In this document: piece after piece, positions 27,774-38,603 of the stretch
Position numbering within the stretch: the first letter of the stretch is position 1
Layout of the letters: each line of letters begins with the position of its first letter
NCBI RefSeq assembly: GCF_011745145.1
Contig: NZ_CP050191.1
Location: 2,743,054 to 2,807,053 of the forward strand
DNA length: 64,000 bases
Direction: 5' to 3'
Source of the DNA: Mycobacterium sp. DL440
Lineage (GTDB): Bacteria; Actinomycetota; Actinomycetes; Mycobacteriales; Mycobacteriaceae
Made by a program: the position numbers and the translations under genes
Notes under the pieces: model-generated
The model's database searches: none
What the model was told of the DNA's origin: nothing
What the model saw: only the letters and a program-made list of their open reading frames with translations

Positions 27774-28064
27774 CTACATCGCGGCGCTGAACGCCAATTG
27801 CATCCCGATGAACGCCGCGAGAAGCAGCACCATGATCGACAGGTCGAAGCGCACGGCGCCTATCGTGAGCTGGGGAATGAGCCGCCGCAGAAGTTTCACC
27901 GGCGGATCGGTCACAGTCATGATGAGCTCCAGGACCACAACTGTCAGCCCCTTGGGATGCCAGTCGCGGCTGAAGGACCGGATGAACTCGACGACGACGC
28001 GCGCGATGAGCAGCAGCCAGAAGACGAACAGCGCGAAACCGAGAATTTCGAAGAACAGCGACAA
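27774..28064 (-). CDS. YggT family membrane protein (Rv2146c-like)
   Basis: With the TTG start at 28064 the protein is 96 residues (MSLFFEILGFALFVFWLLLI), matching my recollection of Rv2146c in length and N-terminus. An AGGT lies 8 nt upstream. A longer ATG start at 28127 is possible. Two membrane helices flank the conserved 'DPPVKLLRRLIPQ' loop, the YggT signature. Family members sit next to sepF in division clusters and affect osmotic tolerance or division in some bacteria. It is the last gene of the ftsZ-yfiH-yggS-sepF series. Confidence 0.9.
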   Translation of the reverse strand: MSLFFEILGFALFVFWLLLIARVVVEFIRSFSRDWHPKGLTVVVLELIMTVTDPPVKLLRRLIPQLTIGAVRFDLSIMVLLLAAFIGMQLAFSAAM

Positions 28065-28238
28065 CTGAGCCGACCTCACTACAGCAGGATGTGTGACATT
28101 GGATACAGGTCGCCGTAGGTTGACCACGTCTCACACAGAAGATGTGGTCAAACGATAGTGCGACGCCGCCAGCCTACCCGGGCCACTGCTGGGCATCAGC
28201 CCTGCATGGCGGCGCCACGGAGCTGCGGCGTCGCAGCT

Positions 28239-28877
28239 CTACTGATATGCGTAGAAGCCGGCCTCGGCGATCCGGCGCCGCTGCTCGGCACTGACGTCGA
28301 CGTCAGCCGGCGACAGCAAGAACACCTTGGTGGCCACCTTGTCGAACGAGCCCCGCAGTGCGAACGCCAGACCGGCGGCGAAGTCGACCAGGCGCTTGGC
28401 GTCGGCGTTGTCCATCGACACCAGGTCCATGATCACCGGGGTGCCATCGCGGAACCGCTCGCCGATGGTGCGGGCCTCGCTGTAGTCCTTGGGCCGGAGC
28501 GTGGTGATCTTCGCCAGCGGGCTGCCCGCCTCGAACAGCTCCGCCATCCGGCGGGGATCCATCGCCAACGCTCCCCGGGTGGACCCGGACAGTGCACCGA
28601 GACGCGGTGACGGACGGTCGAATTCGCGGGGGGCACGCAGCCGCGCATCGAACCGCGGTTCCTCGGCGAAACCGCCCGGATAGCCGCCCCGATAGGCCGG
28701 GCCCTCGTCGTACTCGGGGCCCTCGTAGCCGTAGCTGTCCTCTTCGAAACGCTCGTCACGGGGACGACGGGCGTAGCTGCGGGCCGCACCTCGATCGTCG
28801 TCCTCGTAGTACTCGTCGTCGTAGTCCTCCATCGGCGCCATCCCGAAGTAGGCCTTGACCTTGTGCAGTGTGCTCAT
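28239..28877 (-). CDS. sepF: Cell division protein SepF
   Basis: 212 residues. The N-terminal membrane-binding amphipathic segment is '[15 protein letters not shown]'. An acidic, Tyr/Arg-rich disordered linker spans about 17-110. The C-terminal SepF domain has '[19 protein letters not shown]' and '[20 protein letters not shown]', with the glycine turn used in dimerisation. It anchors FtsZ to the membrane; actinobacteria lack FtsA, so SepF is the main Z-ring tether. The ATG overlaps the yggS stop by 4 nt. Confidence 0.96.
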   Translation of the reverse strand: MSTLHKVKAYFGMAPMEDYDDEYYEDDDRGAARSYARRPRDERFEEDSYGYEGPEYDEGPAYRGGYPGGFAEEPRFDARLRAPREFDRPSPRLGALSGSTRGALAMDPRRMAELFEAGSPLAKITTLRPKDYSEARTIGERFRDGTPVIMDLVSMDNADAKRLVDFAAGLAFALRGSFDKVATKVFLLSPADVDVSAEQRRRIAEAGFYAYQ

Positions 28878-29707
28878 CTCGGCGACCCTTCTGCTGACGA
28901 TGGGGGTGGTGGTGACTGTGATGAAGATGTGACTGGTGTGACTACTTCCGGTGACGTTAGCGGGCGTTGCCCCATGAGCGCGGTACCGACACGCACACAC
29001 GTCGATCCGTGTTTGACCGCGCTTTCGAGATCGCCGGACATCCCCGCCGACAGTTCGAGCCGGTGCTGGTAGTCGCGCTGCACCCGGCCCCGCTCGCCGG
29101 CCAGCCGCGCGAATGCGTCGTCGGGATCCCACGCCAGTGGCGGGATTCCCATCAGACCTACGAACTCCAACGCCTCAGCGGAGTTCGCTGACCCACAGAT
29201 TTCGTCGACGAGATCGGGGGCATTCACATCGACACCGCCGCGTTCGGTGTCGCCGTCGAGACTGATCTGGATGTACACGCGCAGCGGCTGAGTTCGTGCG
29301 CCGGCGGCCAGTGCCTCACCCGCAGCCCGGTCCAGCGCGCTCAGCAGGCGGGTGCTGTCGACCGAGTGCGCGGTGTGCGCCCAGCCCACGACTGCTCTCG
29401 CCTTCTTCCGCTGGATGCGCCCCACCATGTGCCAGCGAATCGGAACGTCCGTTAATTCCGCGCGAACAGAAGCGACTTTATCGGCGGCCTCTTGTTCGCG
29501 GGATTCACCAAATGCGAGGCACCCTAATTGGTTCAGAATAATGACATCGGAGGCCGGAAAGTATTTCGTGATCGGAAGTAATTCAATTTCATTGACATTT
29601 CGCCCGACCGATTCTGCGGCCCGCGCCAGGCGCGCCCGCGCGGCACCGAGTGCGGCGGTCAACTGGGCCGTCCGATCGGCGTCACGCCCGCGCTGCACGG
29701 TGCTCAT
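28874..29707 (-). CDS. YggS/PLPBP family pyridoxal-phosphate-binding protein
   Basis: 277 residues, fold-type III PLP-binding barrel without known catalysis. The PLP lysine lies in '[14 protein letters not shown]'. '[12 protein letters not shown]', '[12 protein letters not shown]' and '[12 protein letters not shown]' follow the family pattern. It is involved in PLP homeostasis and amino acid metabolism. A Ser/Pro-rich tail of about 25 residues after the barrel is not part of the domain. It is coupled to sepF by a 4-nt overlap and follows yfiH by 18 nt. It corresponds to Rv2148c. Confidence 0.94.
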   Translation of the reverse strand: MSTVQRGRDADRTAQLTAALGAARARLARAAESVGRNVNEIELLPITKYFPASDVIILNQLGCLAFGESREQEAADKVASVRAELTDVPIRWHMVGRIQRKKARAVVGWAHTAHSVDSTRLLSALDRAAGEALAAGARTQPLRVYIQISLDGDTERGGVDVNAPDLVDEICGSANSAEALEFVGLMGIPPLAWDPDDAFARLAGERGRVQRDYQHRLELSAGMSGDLESAVKHGSTCVRVGTALMGQRPLTSPEVVTPVTSSSQSPPPPSSAEGSPR

Positions 29708-29725
29708 CTCACACTCACTCCAGGC

Positions 29726-30463
29726 TCATGAGGGGCTCGTTCCAGGCTTCATCCGCCGGCGATGCTCCATCCACACCACACTCGCCAGGCGTCCGGTCGG
29801 TGCGTCCCGGCGATGGCTGAACAGTGCACGGTCGGCGACCGTGCACCGCGGGTCCACGTCGATCGCGGTGACACCCAAATCCTTTAACTGCCGGGAGATT
29901 CCGGCCCGCAGGTCCAAGCCGGGCGTGCCGCGTGAGGTTGTCGTGCGAGCGCCCGGCAAGTCGGCCTCCACCTCGGCCGCCATCGCTTCGGGCACCTCGT
30001 AGTTGGCGCCGCTGACCGCCGGGCCGAGCAGTACGGAGATATCCCCGACATGCGCGCCGGCGGCCACCATCGCCTCCACCGTCCGGACGACGATGCCTTT
30101 TTGCGCGCCGACCCGTCCGGCATGGACAGCGGCGATCACCCCGGCGCGCGCATCGCCCATTAATACCGGGACACAATCAGCGGTCACCACAACCAATGCC
30201 AAACGCGGGGTCGTCGTCACCAATGCATCGGCATTATCGACCGCGGTGTCACGCGGTCCGTCCACCGTGACGACATGATCGCTGTGCACCTGATTCATCC
30301 AGACCAGCGCGTCGGCCCCGACGGCGGCCGCCAGGCGACGCCGGTTCTGGGCCACGGCCCCCGGATTGTCGCCGACATGGTCGCCGAGGTTGAACGAATC
30401 GAAGGGCGGTGCCGAGACACCACCGGCGCGCGTTGTCGTCACCCGCCGAATACGAACACTCAC
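29726..30463 (-). CDS. YfiH/LACC1 (PgeF-like) family protein
   Basis: 245 residues from a GTG start (MSVRIRRVTTTRAGG), consistent with Rv2149c. The zinc/catalytic residues of the multicopper-polyphenol-oxidase-like fold are present in 'MNQVHSDHV', 'VVTADCVPVL' and 'AAVHAGRVG'. Related proteins act as purine nucleoside phosphorylase/deaminases, and E. coli YfiH removes misplaced L-Ser from peptidoglycan precursors, which fits the location beside ftsZ and mur genes. A longer in-frame start would overlap ftsZ. Confidence 0.9.
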   Translation of the reverse strand: MSVRIRRVTTTRAGGVSAPPFDSFNLGDHVGDNPGAVAQNRRRLAAAVGADALVWMNQVHSDHVVTVDGPRDTAVDNADALVTTTPRLALVVVTADCVPVLMGDARAGVIAAVHAGRVGAQKGIVVRTVEAMVAAGAHVGDISVLLGPAVSGANYEVPEAMAAEVEADLPGARTTTSRGTPGLDLRAGISRQLKDLGVTAIDVDPRCTVADRALFSHRRDAPTGRLASVVWMEHRRRMKPGTSPS

Positions 30464-30497
30464 AATCCCAGTATCCGAACCCGCCGCCGGGCCCCGC

Positions 30498-31658
30498 TCA
30501 GTGCCGCATGAACGGCGGGACGTCGACATCGTCGTCGGCGATCCCGCCGTCTCCGTCGCCACCGACACTGACGGTGGCGCCATTGGTGTGTGCCGGGACG
30601 CTCACCGCATCCGTCGGTTCGAACAGGGACGTGGTCACCTTCCCGGAGCGGGCCGAGGCGATCGGCTGGGTGGGCGCCGCGCTCGGGCTGACCACCGGCT
30701 TGCGACTCGGCCCGGCCATGTCGAAGCCGGCGGCGATGACGGTGACCCGTACCTCGTCACCGAGCGAGTCGTCGATCACCGTGCCGAAGATGATGTTGGC
30801 CTCGGGATGGGCCGCGTCCTGCACCAGCGAAGCAGCCTCGTTGATCTCGAACAGGCCGAGGTCACTGCCGCCGGCCACCGACAGCAGCACGCCCTGTGCG
30901 CCTTCCATCGAGGCTTCCAGCAGCGGCGAGTTGATCGCGATCTCGGCGGCCTTGAGCGCCCGGCCGTCGCCACGCGCCGAGCCGATGCCCATCAGCGCCG
31001 TACCCGCGCCGCTCATCACACCCTTCACGTCGGCGAAGTCGACATTGATCAGACCTGGTGTGGTGATCAGATCGGTGATGCCCTGGACGCCGTTGAGCAG
31101 CACCTCGTCAGCGCTGCGGAACGCGTCCATCAACGACACCGCGGCGTCACCCATCTGCAACAGCCGGTCGTTGGGGATCACGATGAGGGTGTCGCAGCTC
31201 TCGCGCAGGGTCTGAATACCGTTCTCGGCCTGGTTACTTCGGCGCTTGCCCTCAAATGAGAACGGCCGCGTCACGACGCCGACGGTGAGCGCGCCGAGCT
31301 TGCGGGCGATCGACGCGACGACAGGTGCGCCACCGGTTCCGGTGCCGCCACCCTCACCGGCGGTGACGAACACCATGTCGGCGCCGCGCAGCAGCTCCTC
31401 GATGTCGTCCTTGGCGTCGTCGGCAGCCTTGCGCCCCACTTCGGGGTCTGCACCTGCGCCGAGCCCACGGGTCGAGTCGCGGCCGACGTCGAGCTTGACG
31501 TCGGCGTCGCTCATCAGCAGTGCCTGTGCGTCGGTATTGATGGCGATGAACTCGACGCCCTTGAGGCCCTGTTCGATCATCCGGTTGACGGCGTTGACAC
31601 CGCCGCCGCCGATACCAACCACCTTGATTACCGCGAGGTAGTTATGCGGGGGGGTCAT
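30498..31658 (-). CDS. ftsZ: Cell division GTPase FtsZ
   Basis: 386 residues. The tubulin signature 'GGGTGTG' is at about residues 103-109, '[13 protein letters not shown]' near the N-terminus, and the T7-loop '[12 protein letters not shown]' carries the catalytic acid. The conserved C-terminal tail '[11 protein letters not shown]' binds SepF/FtsW partners. It polymerises into the Z-ring at mid-cell. The ATG has a strong GGGAGGA ribosome site 8-10 nt upstream. That site lies inside a short upstream ORF whose stop overlaps the ftsZ start (see 31655-31690). 181 nt separate it from ftsQ and should carry a promoter. Confidence 0.99.
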   Translation of the reverse strand: MTPPHNYLAVIKVVGIGGGGVNAVNRMIEQGLKGVEFIAINTDAQALLMSDADVKLDVGRDSTRGLGAGADPEVGRKAADDAKDDIEELLRGADMVFVTAGEGGGTGTGGAPVVASIARKLGALTVGVVTRPFSFEGKRRSNQAENGIQTLRESCDTLIVIPNDRLLQMGDAAVSLMDAFRSADEVLLNGVQGITDLITTPGLINVDFADVKGVMSGAGTALMGIGSARGDGRALKAAEIAINSPLLEASMEGAQGVLLSVAGGSDLGLFEINEAASLVQDAAHPEANIIFGTVIDDSLGDEVRVTVIAAGFDMAGPSRKPVVSPSAAPTQPIASARSGKVTTSLFEPTDAVSVPAHTNGATVSVGGDGDGGIADDDVDVPPFMRH

Positions 31659-31690
31659 GGTTCGTCTTCCTCCCAGGTTGGGTTGTTCAT
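31655..31690 (-). CDS. Possible 11-residue leader peptide coupled to ftsZ
   Basis: A short reading frame, [11 protein letters not shown] then TGA, ends in an ATGA overlap with the ftsZ start codon. It has its own purine-rich ribosome site (AGGAGGAGGG, about 10 nt before its ATG). The ftsZ ribosome site is inside its coding sequence. Good signals on both sides and the exact overlap suggest translational coupling, but a frame this short can arise by chance. Confidence 0.4.
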   Translation of the reverse strand: MNNPTWEEDEP

Positions 31691-31839
31691 GGCCGCCGAA
31701 CCCTCCTCCTGCAAACTCTCAACCTCAACCATAGGCTTAGAGTTATGTCAAGTAGTTCCGCGCAAACAGAACGGTAGGGCGCCAACGCCGGTGATCGCGG
31801 CAGGCGCGCCGACGCGCCACGCGGCAATTTTCCGTCGAA

Positions 31840-32871
31840 CTACTTGACAGTGGGCAGATCTGGGCTGGACACGTCGTACGTATGCCCCGGCTGGGTCAGC
31901 AGGGCGGCCAGCTTCAGCGCCTTCTCATCGGTCCGATCGTTGGTCCCCCACACCACCACTCGGCCATCGGCCAGCGTCAGCGCGATCGAGGCCACCGAGG
32001 GGGCCGCGATCCGGCCCACCTGTGCCACCACATCCGGCGGCAGGGCCAACATCACCTCGAGCGCAGCCTTGGTGGCCGGATCGGCCGGGCCCGGATTGTC
32101 GGCATCCAGATACGGCAACGTCGGCGGCGGCGGTTCGGTGGCGAAATCGACACCGTCGCGGTCGAACAGATGCGGACCGTCGGGATAGTCCTTGACCACC
32201 ACCGGCACCCGCTCGACCACCGTGATCCGCAGGGTCGACGGATATTCGCGCTGCACCCGGGCGGTGGCGACACGCCGGATCATGGCCACCCGCTCGGCGA
32301 TCGCGTCCGTGTCGATCTGCAACAGCGGCGTGCCGGGTGCCACCGCGGCGGCCGCCAGCACCTGCTCCTGCGGCACAGCGGCCACGCCGTTGACCACCAC
32401 ATTGCGCGCCGACATCGCCGGTGTGAAGTACAGAACCAGACCCAGGGCCACTGCGACCACACTGACCAATGCGGACCAGAGCAGCACCTTCAGACCACGA
32501 ATAGTGCCGCGGGCCACCGCATTCGGAGCGTCCGAGGGCTGCCCGTTCACCTTGCGCTTGGCCTCGCGGCGAGCATGCTCGATCGCCACGGCCCGGTCCC
32601 GCGCAACCCGGCGCTCCTCGCGTTCGCGGCGGGCGCGGCGGCGGGGGCCCTCATAGTCGGCTTCCGCCGCGGGCGGCGAATTAGGCCCTGCCGCGGGCGG
32701 CGAATTAGGCCCCGCCGCGGGCGGCACATCAGCCCCTCCCGCGGGCTCCCCGGACTCAGCCGCGCTCTCGCCGGACTCAGCCGGACCGGGTTCCTCTTGA
32801 ACCGGGCCGGATTCCACCGCAGCAGTTTCCTCGGCGGCCTCGTCGGGACCGCCGGGGCCCGTCTCGTTCAC
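31840..32871 (-). CDS. ftsQ: Cell division protein FtsQ
   Basis: 343 residues. A long cytoplasmic N-terminus (about 1-125) rich in E, P, A and G contains a near-exact eight-residue repeat 'GPNSPPAA'. One membrane helix follows at about 135-155 ('[17 protein letters not shown]'). The extracytoplasmic POTRA domain starts '[19 protein letters not shown]', and the FtsQ beta domain runs to the end. It links FtsL/FtsB-type proteins to the division wall-synthesis machinery. The GTG start overlaps the murC stop (GTGA). Confidence 0.95.
   Translation of the reverse strand: MNETGPGGPDEAAEETAAVESGPVQEEPGPAESGESAAESGEPAGGADVPPAAGPNSPPAAGPNSPPAAEADYEGPRRRARREREERRVARDRAVAIEHARREAKRKVNGQPSDAPNAVARGTIRGLKVLLWSALVSVVAVALGLVLYFTPAMSARNVVVNGVAAVPQEQVLAAAAVAPGTPLLQIDTDAIAERVAMIRRVATARVQREYPSTLRITVVERVPVVVKDYPDGPHLFDRDGVDFATEPPPPTLPYLDADNPGPADPATKAALEVMLALPPDVVAQVGRIAAPSVASIALTLADGRVVVWGTNDRTDEKALKLAALLTQPGHTYDVSSPDLPTVK
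32667..32738 (-). repeat. 24-bp tandem repeat inside ftsQ
   Basis: Two almost identical 24-bp units (32667-32690 and 32691-32714; they differ at one base) are followed by a diverged third (32715-32738). In frame they encode the Pro/Ala/Gly/Asn/Ser repeats of the cytoplasmic N-terminus of FtsQ. The count is a multiple of three, so expansion or loss keeps the frame. Confidence 0.85.
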
Positions 32872-34328
32872 GGCGAATCCGTCGATGAACTGCCCGGCGC
32901 ACTGCGATTCGCCTTGATTCCGAGCTCGGTCACGATTTCCTTGCCCAGCATGGTGACGTCACCAGCACCCATGGTGAGCACCACGTCACCGGCGCGGGCC
33001 GAGGCGGCGACCGCGGCGGCGACCGCCGAGAAGTCGGGAACATAGGTGACCGGCGCGCTGACATGCTGGGCGACCGTGGCACCGCTGATACCGGGAAGCG
33101 GCTGCTCACGCGCTCCGTACACGTCGAGCACGAAGACCTCGTCGGCAGCACTTAGGGCCGTGCCGAACTCGAAAGCGAAAGTCGCTGTGCGCGAGTACAA
33201 GTGCGGCTGGAAAGCGACGATGACCCGGCCACCGGTCTGGTCCACGACCGTCCTGGCGGCCTCGAGGGTGGCCCGGACCTCGGTGGGATGGTGCGCATAG
33301 TCATCAAAGACCCGGACGCCGCCGAGTGACCCGACCAGTTCGAACCGCCGCCGTACCCCCTCGAATCCGGCGAGCCCGTCGAGCACGGCCTCGGCCGGCG
33401 CGCCCACCTCGACGGCGGCCAGCAGCGCACCGAGCGCGTTGAGCGCCATGTGCCGGCCGGGCACCGCGAGCCGGATCGCGCGCGGATGCGGCTCACCGGC
33501 AAGCTGGATATGCGCCACCGCCCCGGTCCCCTGCTGTTCCCAGCTCAGCAAGGTGCCGGCCAGCTCGCCGGCAGGCGTGCTGCCGTAGCGCAACACCCGG
33601 ATCCCCAGTGAGTCAGTGTGTTCGGCGAGCGCTGCGGCCCCGGGATCGTCGGTGCAGACCACGAGCGCGCCGCCGGGCGCGATGCGATCGACGAATGCGG
33701 AGAACACCGCGGTATAGGCCTGCTCGCTACCGAAGAAATCCAGGTGGTCGGCCTCGATGTTGGTGACCACCGCGACATTCGGGGTGTACTCCAGCAGTGA
33801 GCCGTCACTCTCGTCGGCCTCGGCGACAAAGCACGTCCCGCTGCCGTGATGGGCGTTGGTGCCCGCCTCGCCCAGTTCGCCACCCACCGCGAACGACGGG
33901 TCGAAACCGCTGTGCTGCAACGCCACGATGAGCATCGACGTTGTCGTGGTCTTGCCGTGGGTGCCCGTCACCATCAGCGTGGTGTAACCGGCCATGAGCT
34001 TGGCCAGCACCACCGGGCGCAGAATCACCGGGATTCCGCGGCGCCGGGCCTCGACCAGTTCCGGATTGGTCTTGGGGATCGCGGCGTGGGTGGTCACCAC
34101 CGCGGTCGGCCCGCCCGGCAGCAGGTCCAGCGAGGATGCGTCATGGCCGATTCTGACCTCGGCACCGCGGGCCCGCAGCGCCACGACACCACGGGACTCC
34201 TTGGCGTCAGACCCGGACACCAGGCCACCCCGGTCCAGCAGGATCCGGGCCACGCCCGACATCCCGGCTCCCCCGATCCCGACCATGTGCACTCGCTGCA
34301 GTTCAGCCGGAAGTGAATTATCGTTCAC
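32868..34328 (-). CDS. murC: UDP-N-acetylmuramate--L-alanine ligase MurC
   Basis: 486 residues. The N-terminal Rossmann part is '[17 protein letters not shown]', the ATP P-loop '[14 protein letters not shown]', and the Mur-ligase C-terminal domain carries '[12 protein letters not shown]'. It adds L-Ala to UDP-MurNAc in the cytoplasm, the first step of the stem peptide. The GTG start overlaps the murG stop by 4 nt and the stop overlaps ftsQ. Length and motifs are normal. Confidence 0.98.
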   Translation of the reverse strand: MNDNSLPAELQRVHMVGIGGAGMSGVARILLDRGGLVSGSDAKESRGVVALRARGAEVRIGHDASSLDLLPGGPTAVVTTHAAIPKTNPELVEARRRGIPVILRPVVLAKLMAGYTTLMVTGTHGKTTTTSMLIVALQHSGFDPSFAVGGELGEAGTNAHHGSGTCFVAEADESDGSLLEYTPNVAVVTNIEADHLDFFGSEQAYTAVFSAFVDRIAPGGALVVCTDDPGAAALAEHTDSLGIRVLRYGSTPAGELAGTLLSWEQQGTGAVAHIQLAGEPHPRAIRLAVPGRHMALNALGALLAAVEVGAPAEAVLDGLAGFEGVRRRFELVGSLGGVRVFDDYAHHPTEVRATLEAARTVVDQTGGRVIVAFQPHLYSRTATFAFEFGTALSAADEVFVLDVYGAREQPLPGISGATVAQHVSAPVTYVPDFSAVAAAVAASARAGDVVLTMGAGDVTMLGKEIVTELGIKANRSAPGSSSTDSP

Positions 34329-35476
34329 TGCAGCCTCTTTCGTTGAGCGCGTGCGACATCAAGGGCGACCTGCGCCACCCGCCGAGCAGCGTCGGGATGG
34401 CCGGACAACAAGGCGGCAGCCGTCATCGCCGCCAACCGCGCGTCATCGGTCATCAGGCCGGCGACCGTATCCGCCACGAATCCACCATCGAGCCGGACAT
34501 CGTCGACGACGATGCCGCCACCGGCCGAAACGACCGGCAGGGCGTTGAGCCGCTGCTCACCGTTGCCGATCGGCAGCGGGACGTACACCGCGGGCAGTCC
34601 GACAGCAGTCACCTCGGCAACCGTCATCGCTCCGGACCGGCAGATCGCCAGATCTGCTGCGGCATAGGCCAGGTCCATCCGGTCCAGATACGGCACCGCG
34701 ACGTACGGCGGTGTCCCCGACGCCGCCGGCGGTAGATCAAGGGTGTTCTTCGGCCCGTGCGCATGCAGCACCGAAACACCGGCAGCCCCAAGGGCTTCGG
34801 CCGCCGAGGACACCGCGCGATTGATCGACTGTGCGCCCTGCGAACCACCGAACACCAACAGCACCTTGGCATCCGGTGCGAATCCGAAGAATGCCCTGGC
34901 CTCGGCGCGCAACGCCGCACGGTCCAAGGACGTGATCGCCGCACGCACCGGCACCCCGACCACCTCGACCTTGCGCAGCCCCGGTTCGGGCACCGCGGAG
35001 AGCACCCGGCGGGCCGACATCGCACCGACCCGGTTGGCCAGCCCGGCACTCGCGTTGGCCTCGTGGACCACCACCGGGACGGCGCGTCGGCGCCCATGCA
35101 TACCGAAGCCACCACGGGCCGCGAGGTAGGCAGGCAGCGCGACATAGCCGCCGAACCCGATTACCACGTCGGCCTCCACGCCCGCCAGCACCGAACGGGT
35201 CTGGCGGATCGCGGTGCGCACGCGCAGCGGCAACCGCACCAGGTCTCCCGAGGGCTTACGCGGCAGCGGCACCGGGGTGATCAGCTCGAGGTCATAGCCG
35301 CGCTGCGGCACCAGCCGGGTTTCCAGACCGCGGGCGGTTCCGAGGGCGGTGATCCGGACCTGCGGATCGAGTTCCCGCAGTGCGTCGGCCACCGCCATCG
35401 CCGGTTCGACGTGACCTGCCGTGCCACCCCCGGCCAGAACGACGGAAATCCCCCGGTCGCTTCTACCCTCACTCAC
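34325..35476 (-). CDS. murG: UDP-GlcNAc transferase MurG (lipid II synthase)
   Basis: 383 residues, GT-B fold. The N-terminal lipid I-binding loop is '[18 protein letters not shown]', the middle loop is '[17 protein letters not shown]', and the C-terminal UDP-GlcNAc site has '[12 protein letters not shown]' and '[11 protein letters not shown]'. It is a peripheral membrane enzyme that adds GlcNAc to lipid I. The GTG start overlaps the ftsW stop by 4 nt and the end overlaps murC. Confidence 0.98.
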   Translation of the reverse strand: MSEGRSDRGISVVLAGGGTAGHVEPAMAVADALRELDPQVRITALGTARGLETRLVPQRGYDLELITPVPLPRKPSGDLVRLPLRVRTAIRQTRSVLAGVEADVVIGFGGYVALPAYLAARGGFGMHGRRRAVPVVVHEANASAGLANRVGAMSARRVLSAVPEPGLRKVEVVGVPVRAAITSLDRAALRAEARAFFGFAPDAKVLLVFGGSQGAQSINRAVSSAAEALGAAGVSVLHAHGPKNTLDLPPAASGTPPYVAVPYLDRMDLAYAAADLAICRSGAMTVAEVTAVGLPAVYVPLPIGNGEQRLNALPVVSAGGGIVVDDVRLDGGFVADTVAGLMTDDARLAAMTAAALLSGHPDAARRVAQVALDVARAQRKRLQ

Positions 35477-37104
35477 CCGTAACGCTGACCTTCCAAAGTC
35501 CGGGCCCGTTGGCCTTGTTTCCGCTGGCCTGCAGGATATCGGACCGAGGACTTACCGCCCCCGGCCGGCTGCTGACCAGCGGCGTACCCGGAGCGGCGCA
35601 CCGGCCGGTCTCCGGTGCGCGGCGCGCGGCGGGTCGGCGTTTGTCTGGCGCCCGATTGTTTGGCCCTGGCCTGCTTGCCCGCCTGTTTACCGGACGGCTT
35701 GGCACCGGCCTTGCCGGCGGGCTTGCCCGCACCGCGCGAGGGCGACTTCCGACGATCGTGCAGCCGGTTGCGGGCGACCTCGATGCGGGTGGGGACATAG
35801 GGCTCGGGCAGCGGCAGCCGCAGCAGCCGGGTCACCCTGTCATCGCGCCCGGCCCGCAGCGCCGCCACGGCCTCCGGTTCGTGCCGGGCCGCGTTGGTGA
35901 TCAGACCCATCATCAGAAGTGTTGTGGCTTGCGACGATCCGCCCGCCGAGATCAGCGGCAGCTGCAGCCCAGTGACCGGCAACAGGCCCACCACGTAGCC
36001 GACGTTGATGAACATCTGGCCGACCACCCACAGTGTGGTGGTGGCCGTCAGCAGACGCAGGAACGGATCGGCCGAACGCCGGGCGATGCGCATCCCGGTG
36101 TACGCGAACAGTCCGAACAGGGCCAGCAGGCCCAATGCGCCGACGAACCCCAGCTCCTCGCCGATGATCGCGAAGATGAAGTCGTTGTGGGCGTTGGGCA
36201 GGTAGTTCCACTTCGCCGTCCCCTGGCCCAGTCCGTCGCCGAAGATACCCCCGTTGGCCAGGGCGAACCGGGCCTGCCGGGACTGATAGCCGATCCCCTG
36301 CGAATCGGCCGCCGGGTCTAGCCAGGACTGCACCCGGTCGGACCGGTAGCCCGCGGACAGTGCCAGCACGCCGGCCGCCACGACCGCGGCCAACAGCGAG
36401 GACATGAACACCCGCAGCGGGAGGCCCGCGTACCACAGCAGACCGAGCAAGATGATGCTCAGCGAGACGGTCTGCCCGAGGTCGGGCTGGGCGACGATCA
36501 GCGCCAGCGCGATCACCGCGGCAGGCACCAGCGGGATGAGCATCTCGCGCAACGAGGCCCGCTCCATGCGCCGGGCCGCCAGCAGGTGCGCACCCCAGAT
36601 GGCGAAGGCGATCTTGGCCAGCTCCGAGGGCTGCATCGAGAAGCCGGCAACGACGAACCAGCCGCGAGAGCCGTTGGCCACCTTGCCGATTCCGGGGATG
36701 AGCACCAGGATCAGCAGCACGATGGTGAAGCCGAACCCGGGGAACGCAACCCGGCGCAGGGTGCGGACGGGCATCCGCAGGGCCACGTAGAACGCGATCA
36801 GCCCGACGCCCGTCCACATCACCTGGCGACCGAACACCGCCCAGGGCGACCCGTCGAAGTCGTAGGAATACACGCCCGATGCCGAGAGCACCATGATCAG
36901 GCCGAGCGTGGTGAGCAGCGCGGTGACCGCGATGATCAGGTGGAACGAGGTCATCGGACGGCCCAGCCAGGCGCCGAACCGGGTCCGCGGAGCCGTCGCG
37001 TTGGGGTTGGGTGCGGCCTCGGACGATCCGCCTGCGGCTGAATCGGACGTTTCGCCGGTTGCGTCACCGTCACGGCGGCGCAGCCGGGCCAGGATGCCGG
37101 CCAC
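35473..37104 (-). CDS. ftsW: Septal peptidoglycan polymerase FtsW (SEDS family)
   Basis: 543 residues with about ten membrane helices between residues 50 and 420. SEDS marks include '[20 protein letters not shown]' and '[19 protein letters not shown]'. It is the glycosyltransferase partner of PbpB at the septum. The roughly 120-residue cytoplasmic tail is Lys/Arg/Ala/Gly-rich ('[20 protein letters not shown]'), longer and more basic than in most bacteria. The GTG start lies 5 nt after the murD stop; its stop overlaps murG. Confidence 0.97.
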   Translation of the reverse strand: MAGILARLRRRDGDATGETSDSAAGGSSEAAPNPNATAPRTRFGAWLGRPMTSFHLIIAVTALLTTLGLIMVLSASGVYSYDFDGSPWAVFGRQVMWTGVGLIAFYVALRMPVRTLRRVAFPGFGFTIVLLILVLIPGIGKVANGSRGWFVVAGFSMQPSELAKIAFAIWGAHLLAARRMERASLREMLIPLVPAAVIALALIVAQPDLGQTVSLSIILLGLLWYAGLPLRVFMSSLLAAVVAAGVLALSAGYRSDRVQSWLDPAADSQGIGYQSRQARFALANGGIFGDGLGQGTAKWNYLPNAHNDFIFAIIGEELGFVGALGLLALFGLFAYTGMRIARRSADPFLRLLTATTTLWVVGQMFINVGYVVGLLPVTGLQLPLISAGGSSQATTLLMMGLITNAARHEPEAVAALRAGRDDRVTRLLRLPLPEPYVPTRIEVARNRLHDRRKSPSRGAGKPAGKAGAKPSGKQAGKQARAKQSGARQTPTRRAPRTGDRPVRRSGYAAGQQPAGGGKSSVRYPAGQRKQGQRARTLEGQRYG

Positions 37105-37109
37105 CTCGG

Positions 37110-38603
37110 CTACCCGATCGCGGCGCGGACGGCGCCGGCGAATGCATCGCCACGCTGGCCGTAGCCGCTGAACTGATCGAAGGACGCGCCTGCCGGGGCC
37201 AGCAACACGGTGTCACCCGCACCGGCCAGCCCGCGGGCGACATCGACGACCGCCGCCATGACCGCGTCGGAGACCGGACGGTCCCCAACGTCGATCACAC
37301 GAGTCACATGATCACCAATAGACTCATTCGTCTCAAGCACCCCAGAATCCTCCCCCGTCACAACCTCCACAACGGGGACATCCGGGGCGTGTCGCGATAA
37401 CGCATCGGCAACCATCTGCCGGTCCCGCCCGATCAGCACCACAGCAACCAGGCGATTCGCCACGTGACGCACCAATTCGTCGACCGAAGCGCCCTTCAGC
37501 AAGCCCCCGGCGATCCAGATCACGCGGTCGAACGCGGTGATCGAAGCCTGCGCGGCGTGCGGATTGGTGGCCTTGGAATCGTCGACATAGCGCACCCCGT
37601 CGGCCTCCCCGACCAACTCGGCACGGTGCCTGCCGACCTGAAACGACGCCAACGCGCTCGCGATCGAGGCGGGGGCCACCCCGACGGCACGGGCCAACGC
37701 CGCGGCTGCCAACGCATCGAGCACGCCGACCGGACCGGCCACACCGATCGTCGCGGCATCAGCCAACTCGACATCGTCGTCGAACGCGCGGTCGACGAGC
37801 TTGCCGGCACGCACGCCGAGCTCGCCGGCGGCCGGTTCGCCCAGCCGGAATCCGACTCGAACCGGCGCCCCGGCGGCCGGCAGCAGACCGGCGGCCACCG
37901 GATCGTCGAGACCCACCACGGCCACCCGGCCGGCCAGCGCCCGGGCCTTGTCGGCGGCATAGCCAGCCATCGAACCGTGCCAGTCCAGGTGGTCCTCGGC
38001 GACATTGAGCACCACGCCGGCGTCCGGGCGCAGCGAGGGCGCCCAGTGCAGCTGAAAACTGGAGAGCTCGATCGCCAGCAACTCCGCGGGCTGGTCCAGA
38101 ACGGCCAGCACCGGGTCACCGATATTGCCGCACAACAGGCTTCGACGCCCGTCGGCCAGCAGCATCTCGTGCAGCATCGACGTAGTGGTGGTCTTGCCAT
38201 TGGTGCCGGTGACCACCAGCCAGCGCCGGGGCGGACCGTAACGGCCCGCGGCGTCCAGCCTCCAGGCCAGCTCCACATCGCCCCAGATCGATACCCCGGC
38301 TTCGGCCGCCGCGGCCAGCACGGGGGCCGTGGGCGGGAATCCCGGGCTGGTCACCACCAGCGCGTAGTCGGCGATCGCAGCGACGGCCGCGGCGGGATCG
38401 ATGACGGTGGTGCCCTGCCCGGCGAATGCGCGCAGAGCCTCGGCGTTGTCGTCGCACAGCGTCGCAGCCACGTTCAGCGGTGCCAGCGCCGCCAGCACAG
38501 CCCGTCCGGTGACCCCCGCGCCGGTTACCAACACCGGGGCACCCGGGGTCAGCAGAGAAAGATCCTCGTCACCGCCGCGCCCGCCGGATGGGCCCACCAC
38601 CAT
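37110..38603 (-). CDS. murD: UDP-MurNAc-L-Ala--D-Glu ligase MurD
   Basis: 497 residues from the ATG at 38603 ([20 protein letters not shown]), which shares a base with the mraY TGA. The N-terminal domain is '[20 protein letters not shown]', the P-loop '[15 protein letters not shown]', and the C-terminal domain carries '[12 protein letters not shown]' and '[10 protein letters not shown]'. It adds D-Glu to UDP-MurNAc-L-Ala. Longer in-frame starts would lie inside mraY and are rejected. Confidence 0.97.
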   Translation of the reverse strand: MVVGPSGGRGGDEDLSLLTPGAPVLVTGAGVTGRAVLAALAPLNVAATLCDDNAEALRAFAGQGTTVIDPAAAVAAIADYALVVTSPGFPPTAPVLAAAAEAGVSIWGDVELAWRLDAAGRYGPPRRWLVVTGTNGKTTTTSMLHEMLLADGRRSLLCGNIGDPVLAVLDQPAELLAIELSSFQLHWAPSLRPDAGVVLNVAEDHLDWHGSMAGYAADKARALAGRVAVVGLDDPVAAGLLPAAGAPVRVGFRLGEPAAGELGVRAGKLVDRAFDDDVELADAATIGVAGPVGVLDALAAAALARAVGVAPASIASALASFQVGRHRAELVGEADGVRYVDDSKATNPHAAQASITAFDRVIWIAGGLLKGASVDELVRHVANRLVAVVLIGRDRQMVADALSRHAPDVPVVEVVTGEDSGVLETNESIGDHVTRVIDVGDRPVSDAVMAAVVDVARGLAGAGDTVLLAPAGASFDQFSGYGQRGDAFAGAVRAAIG

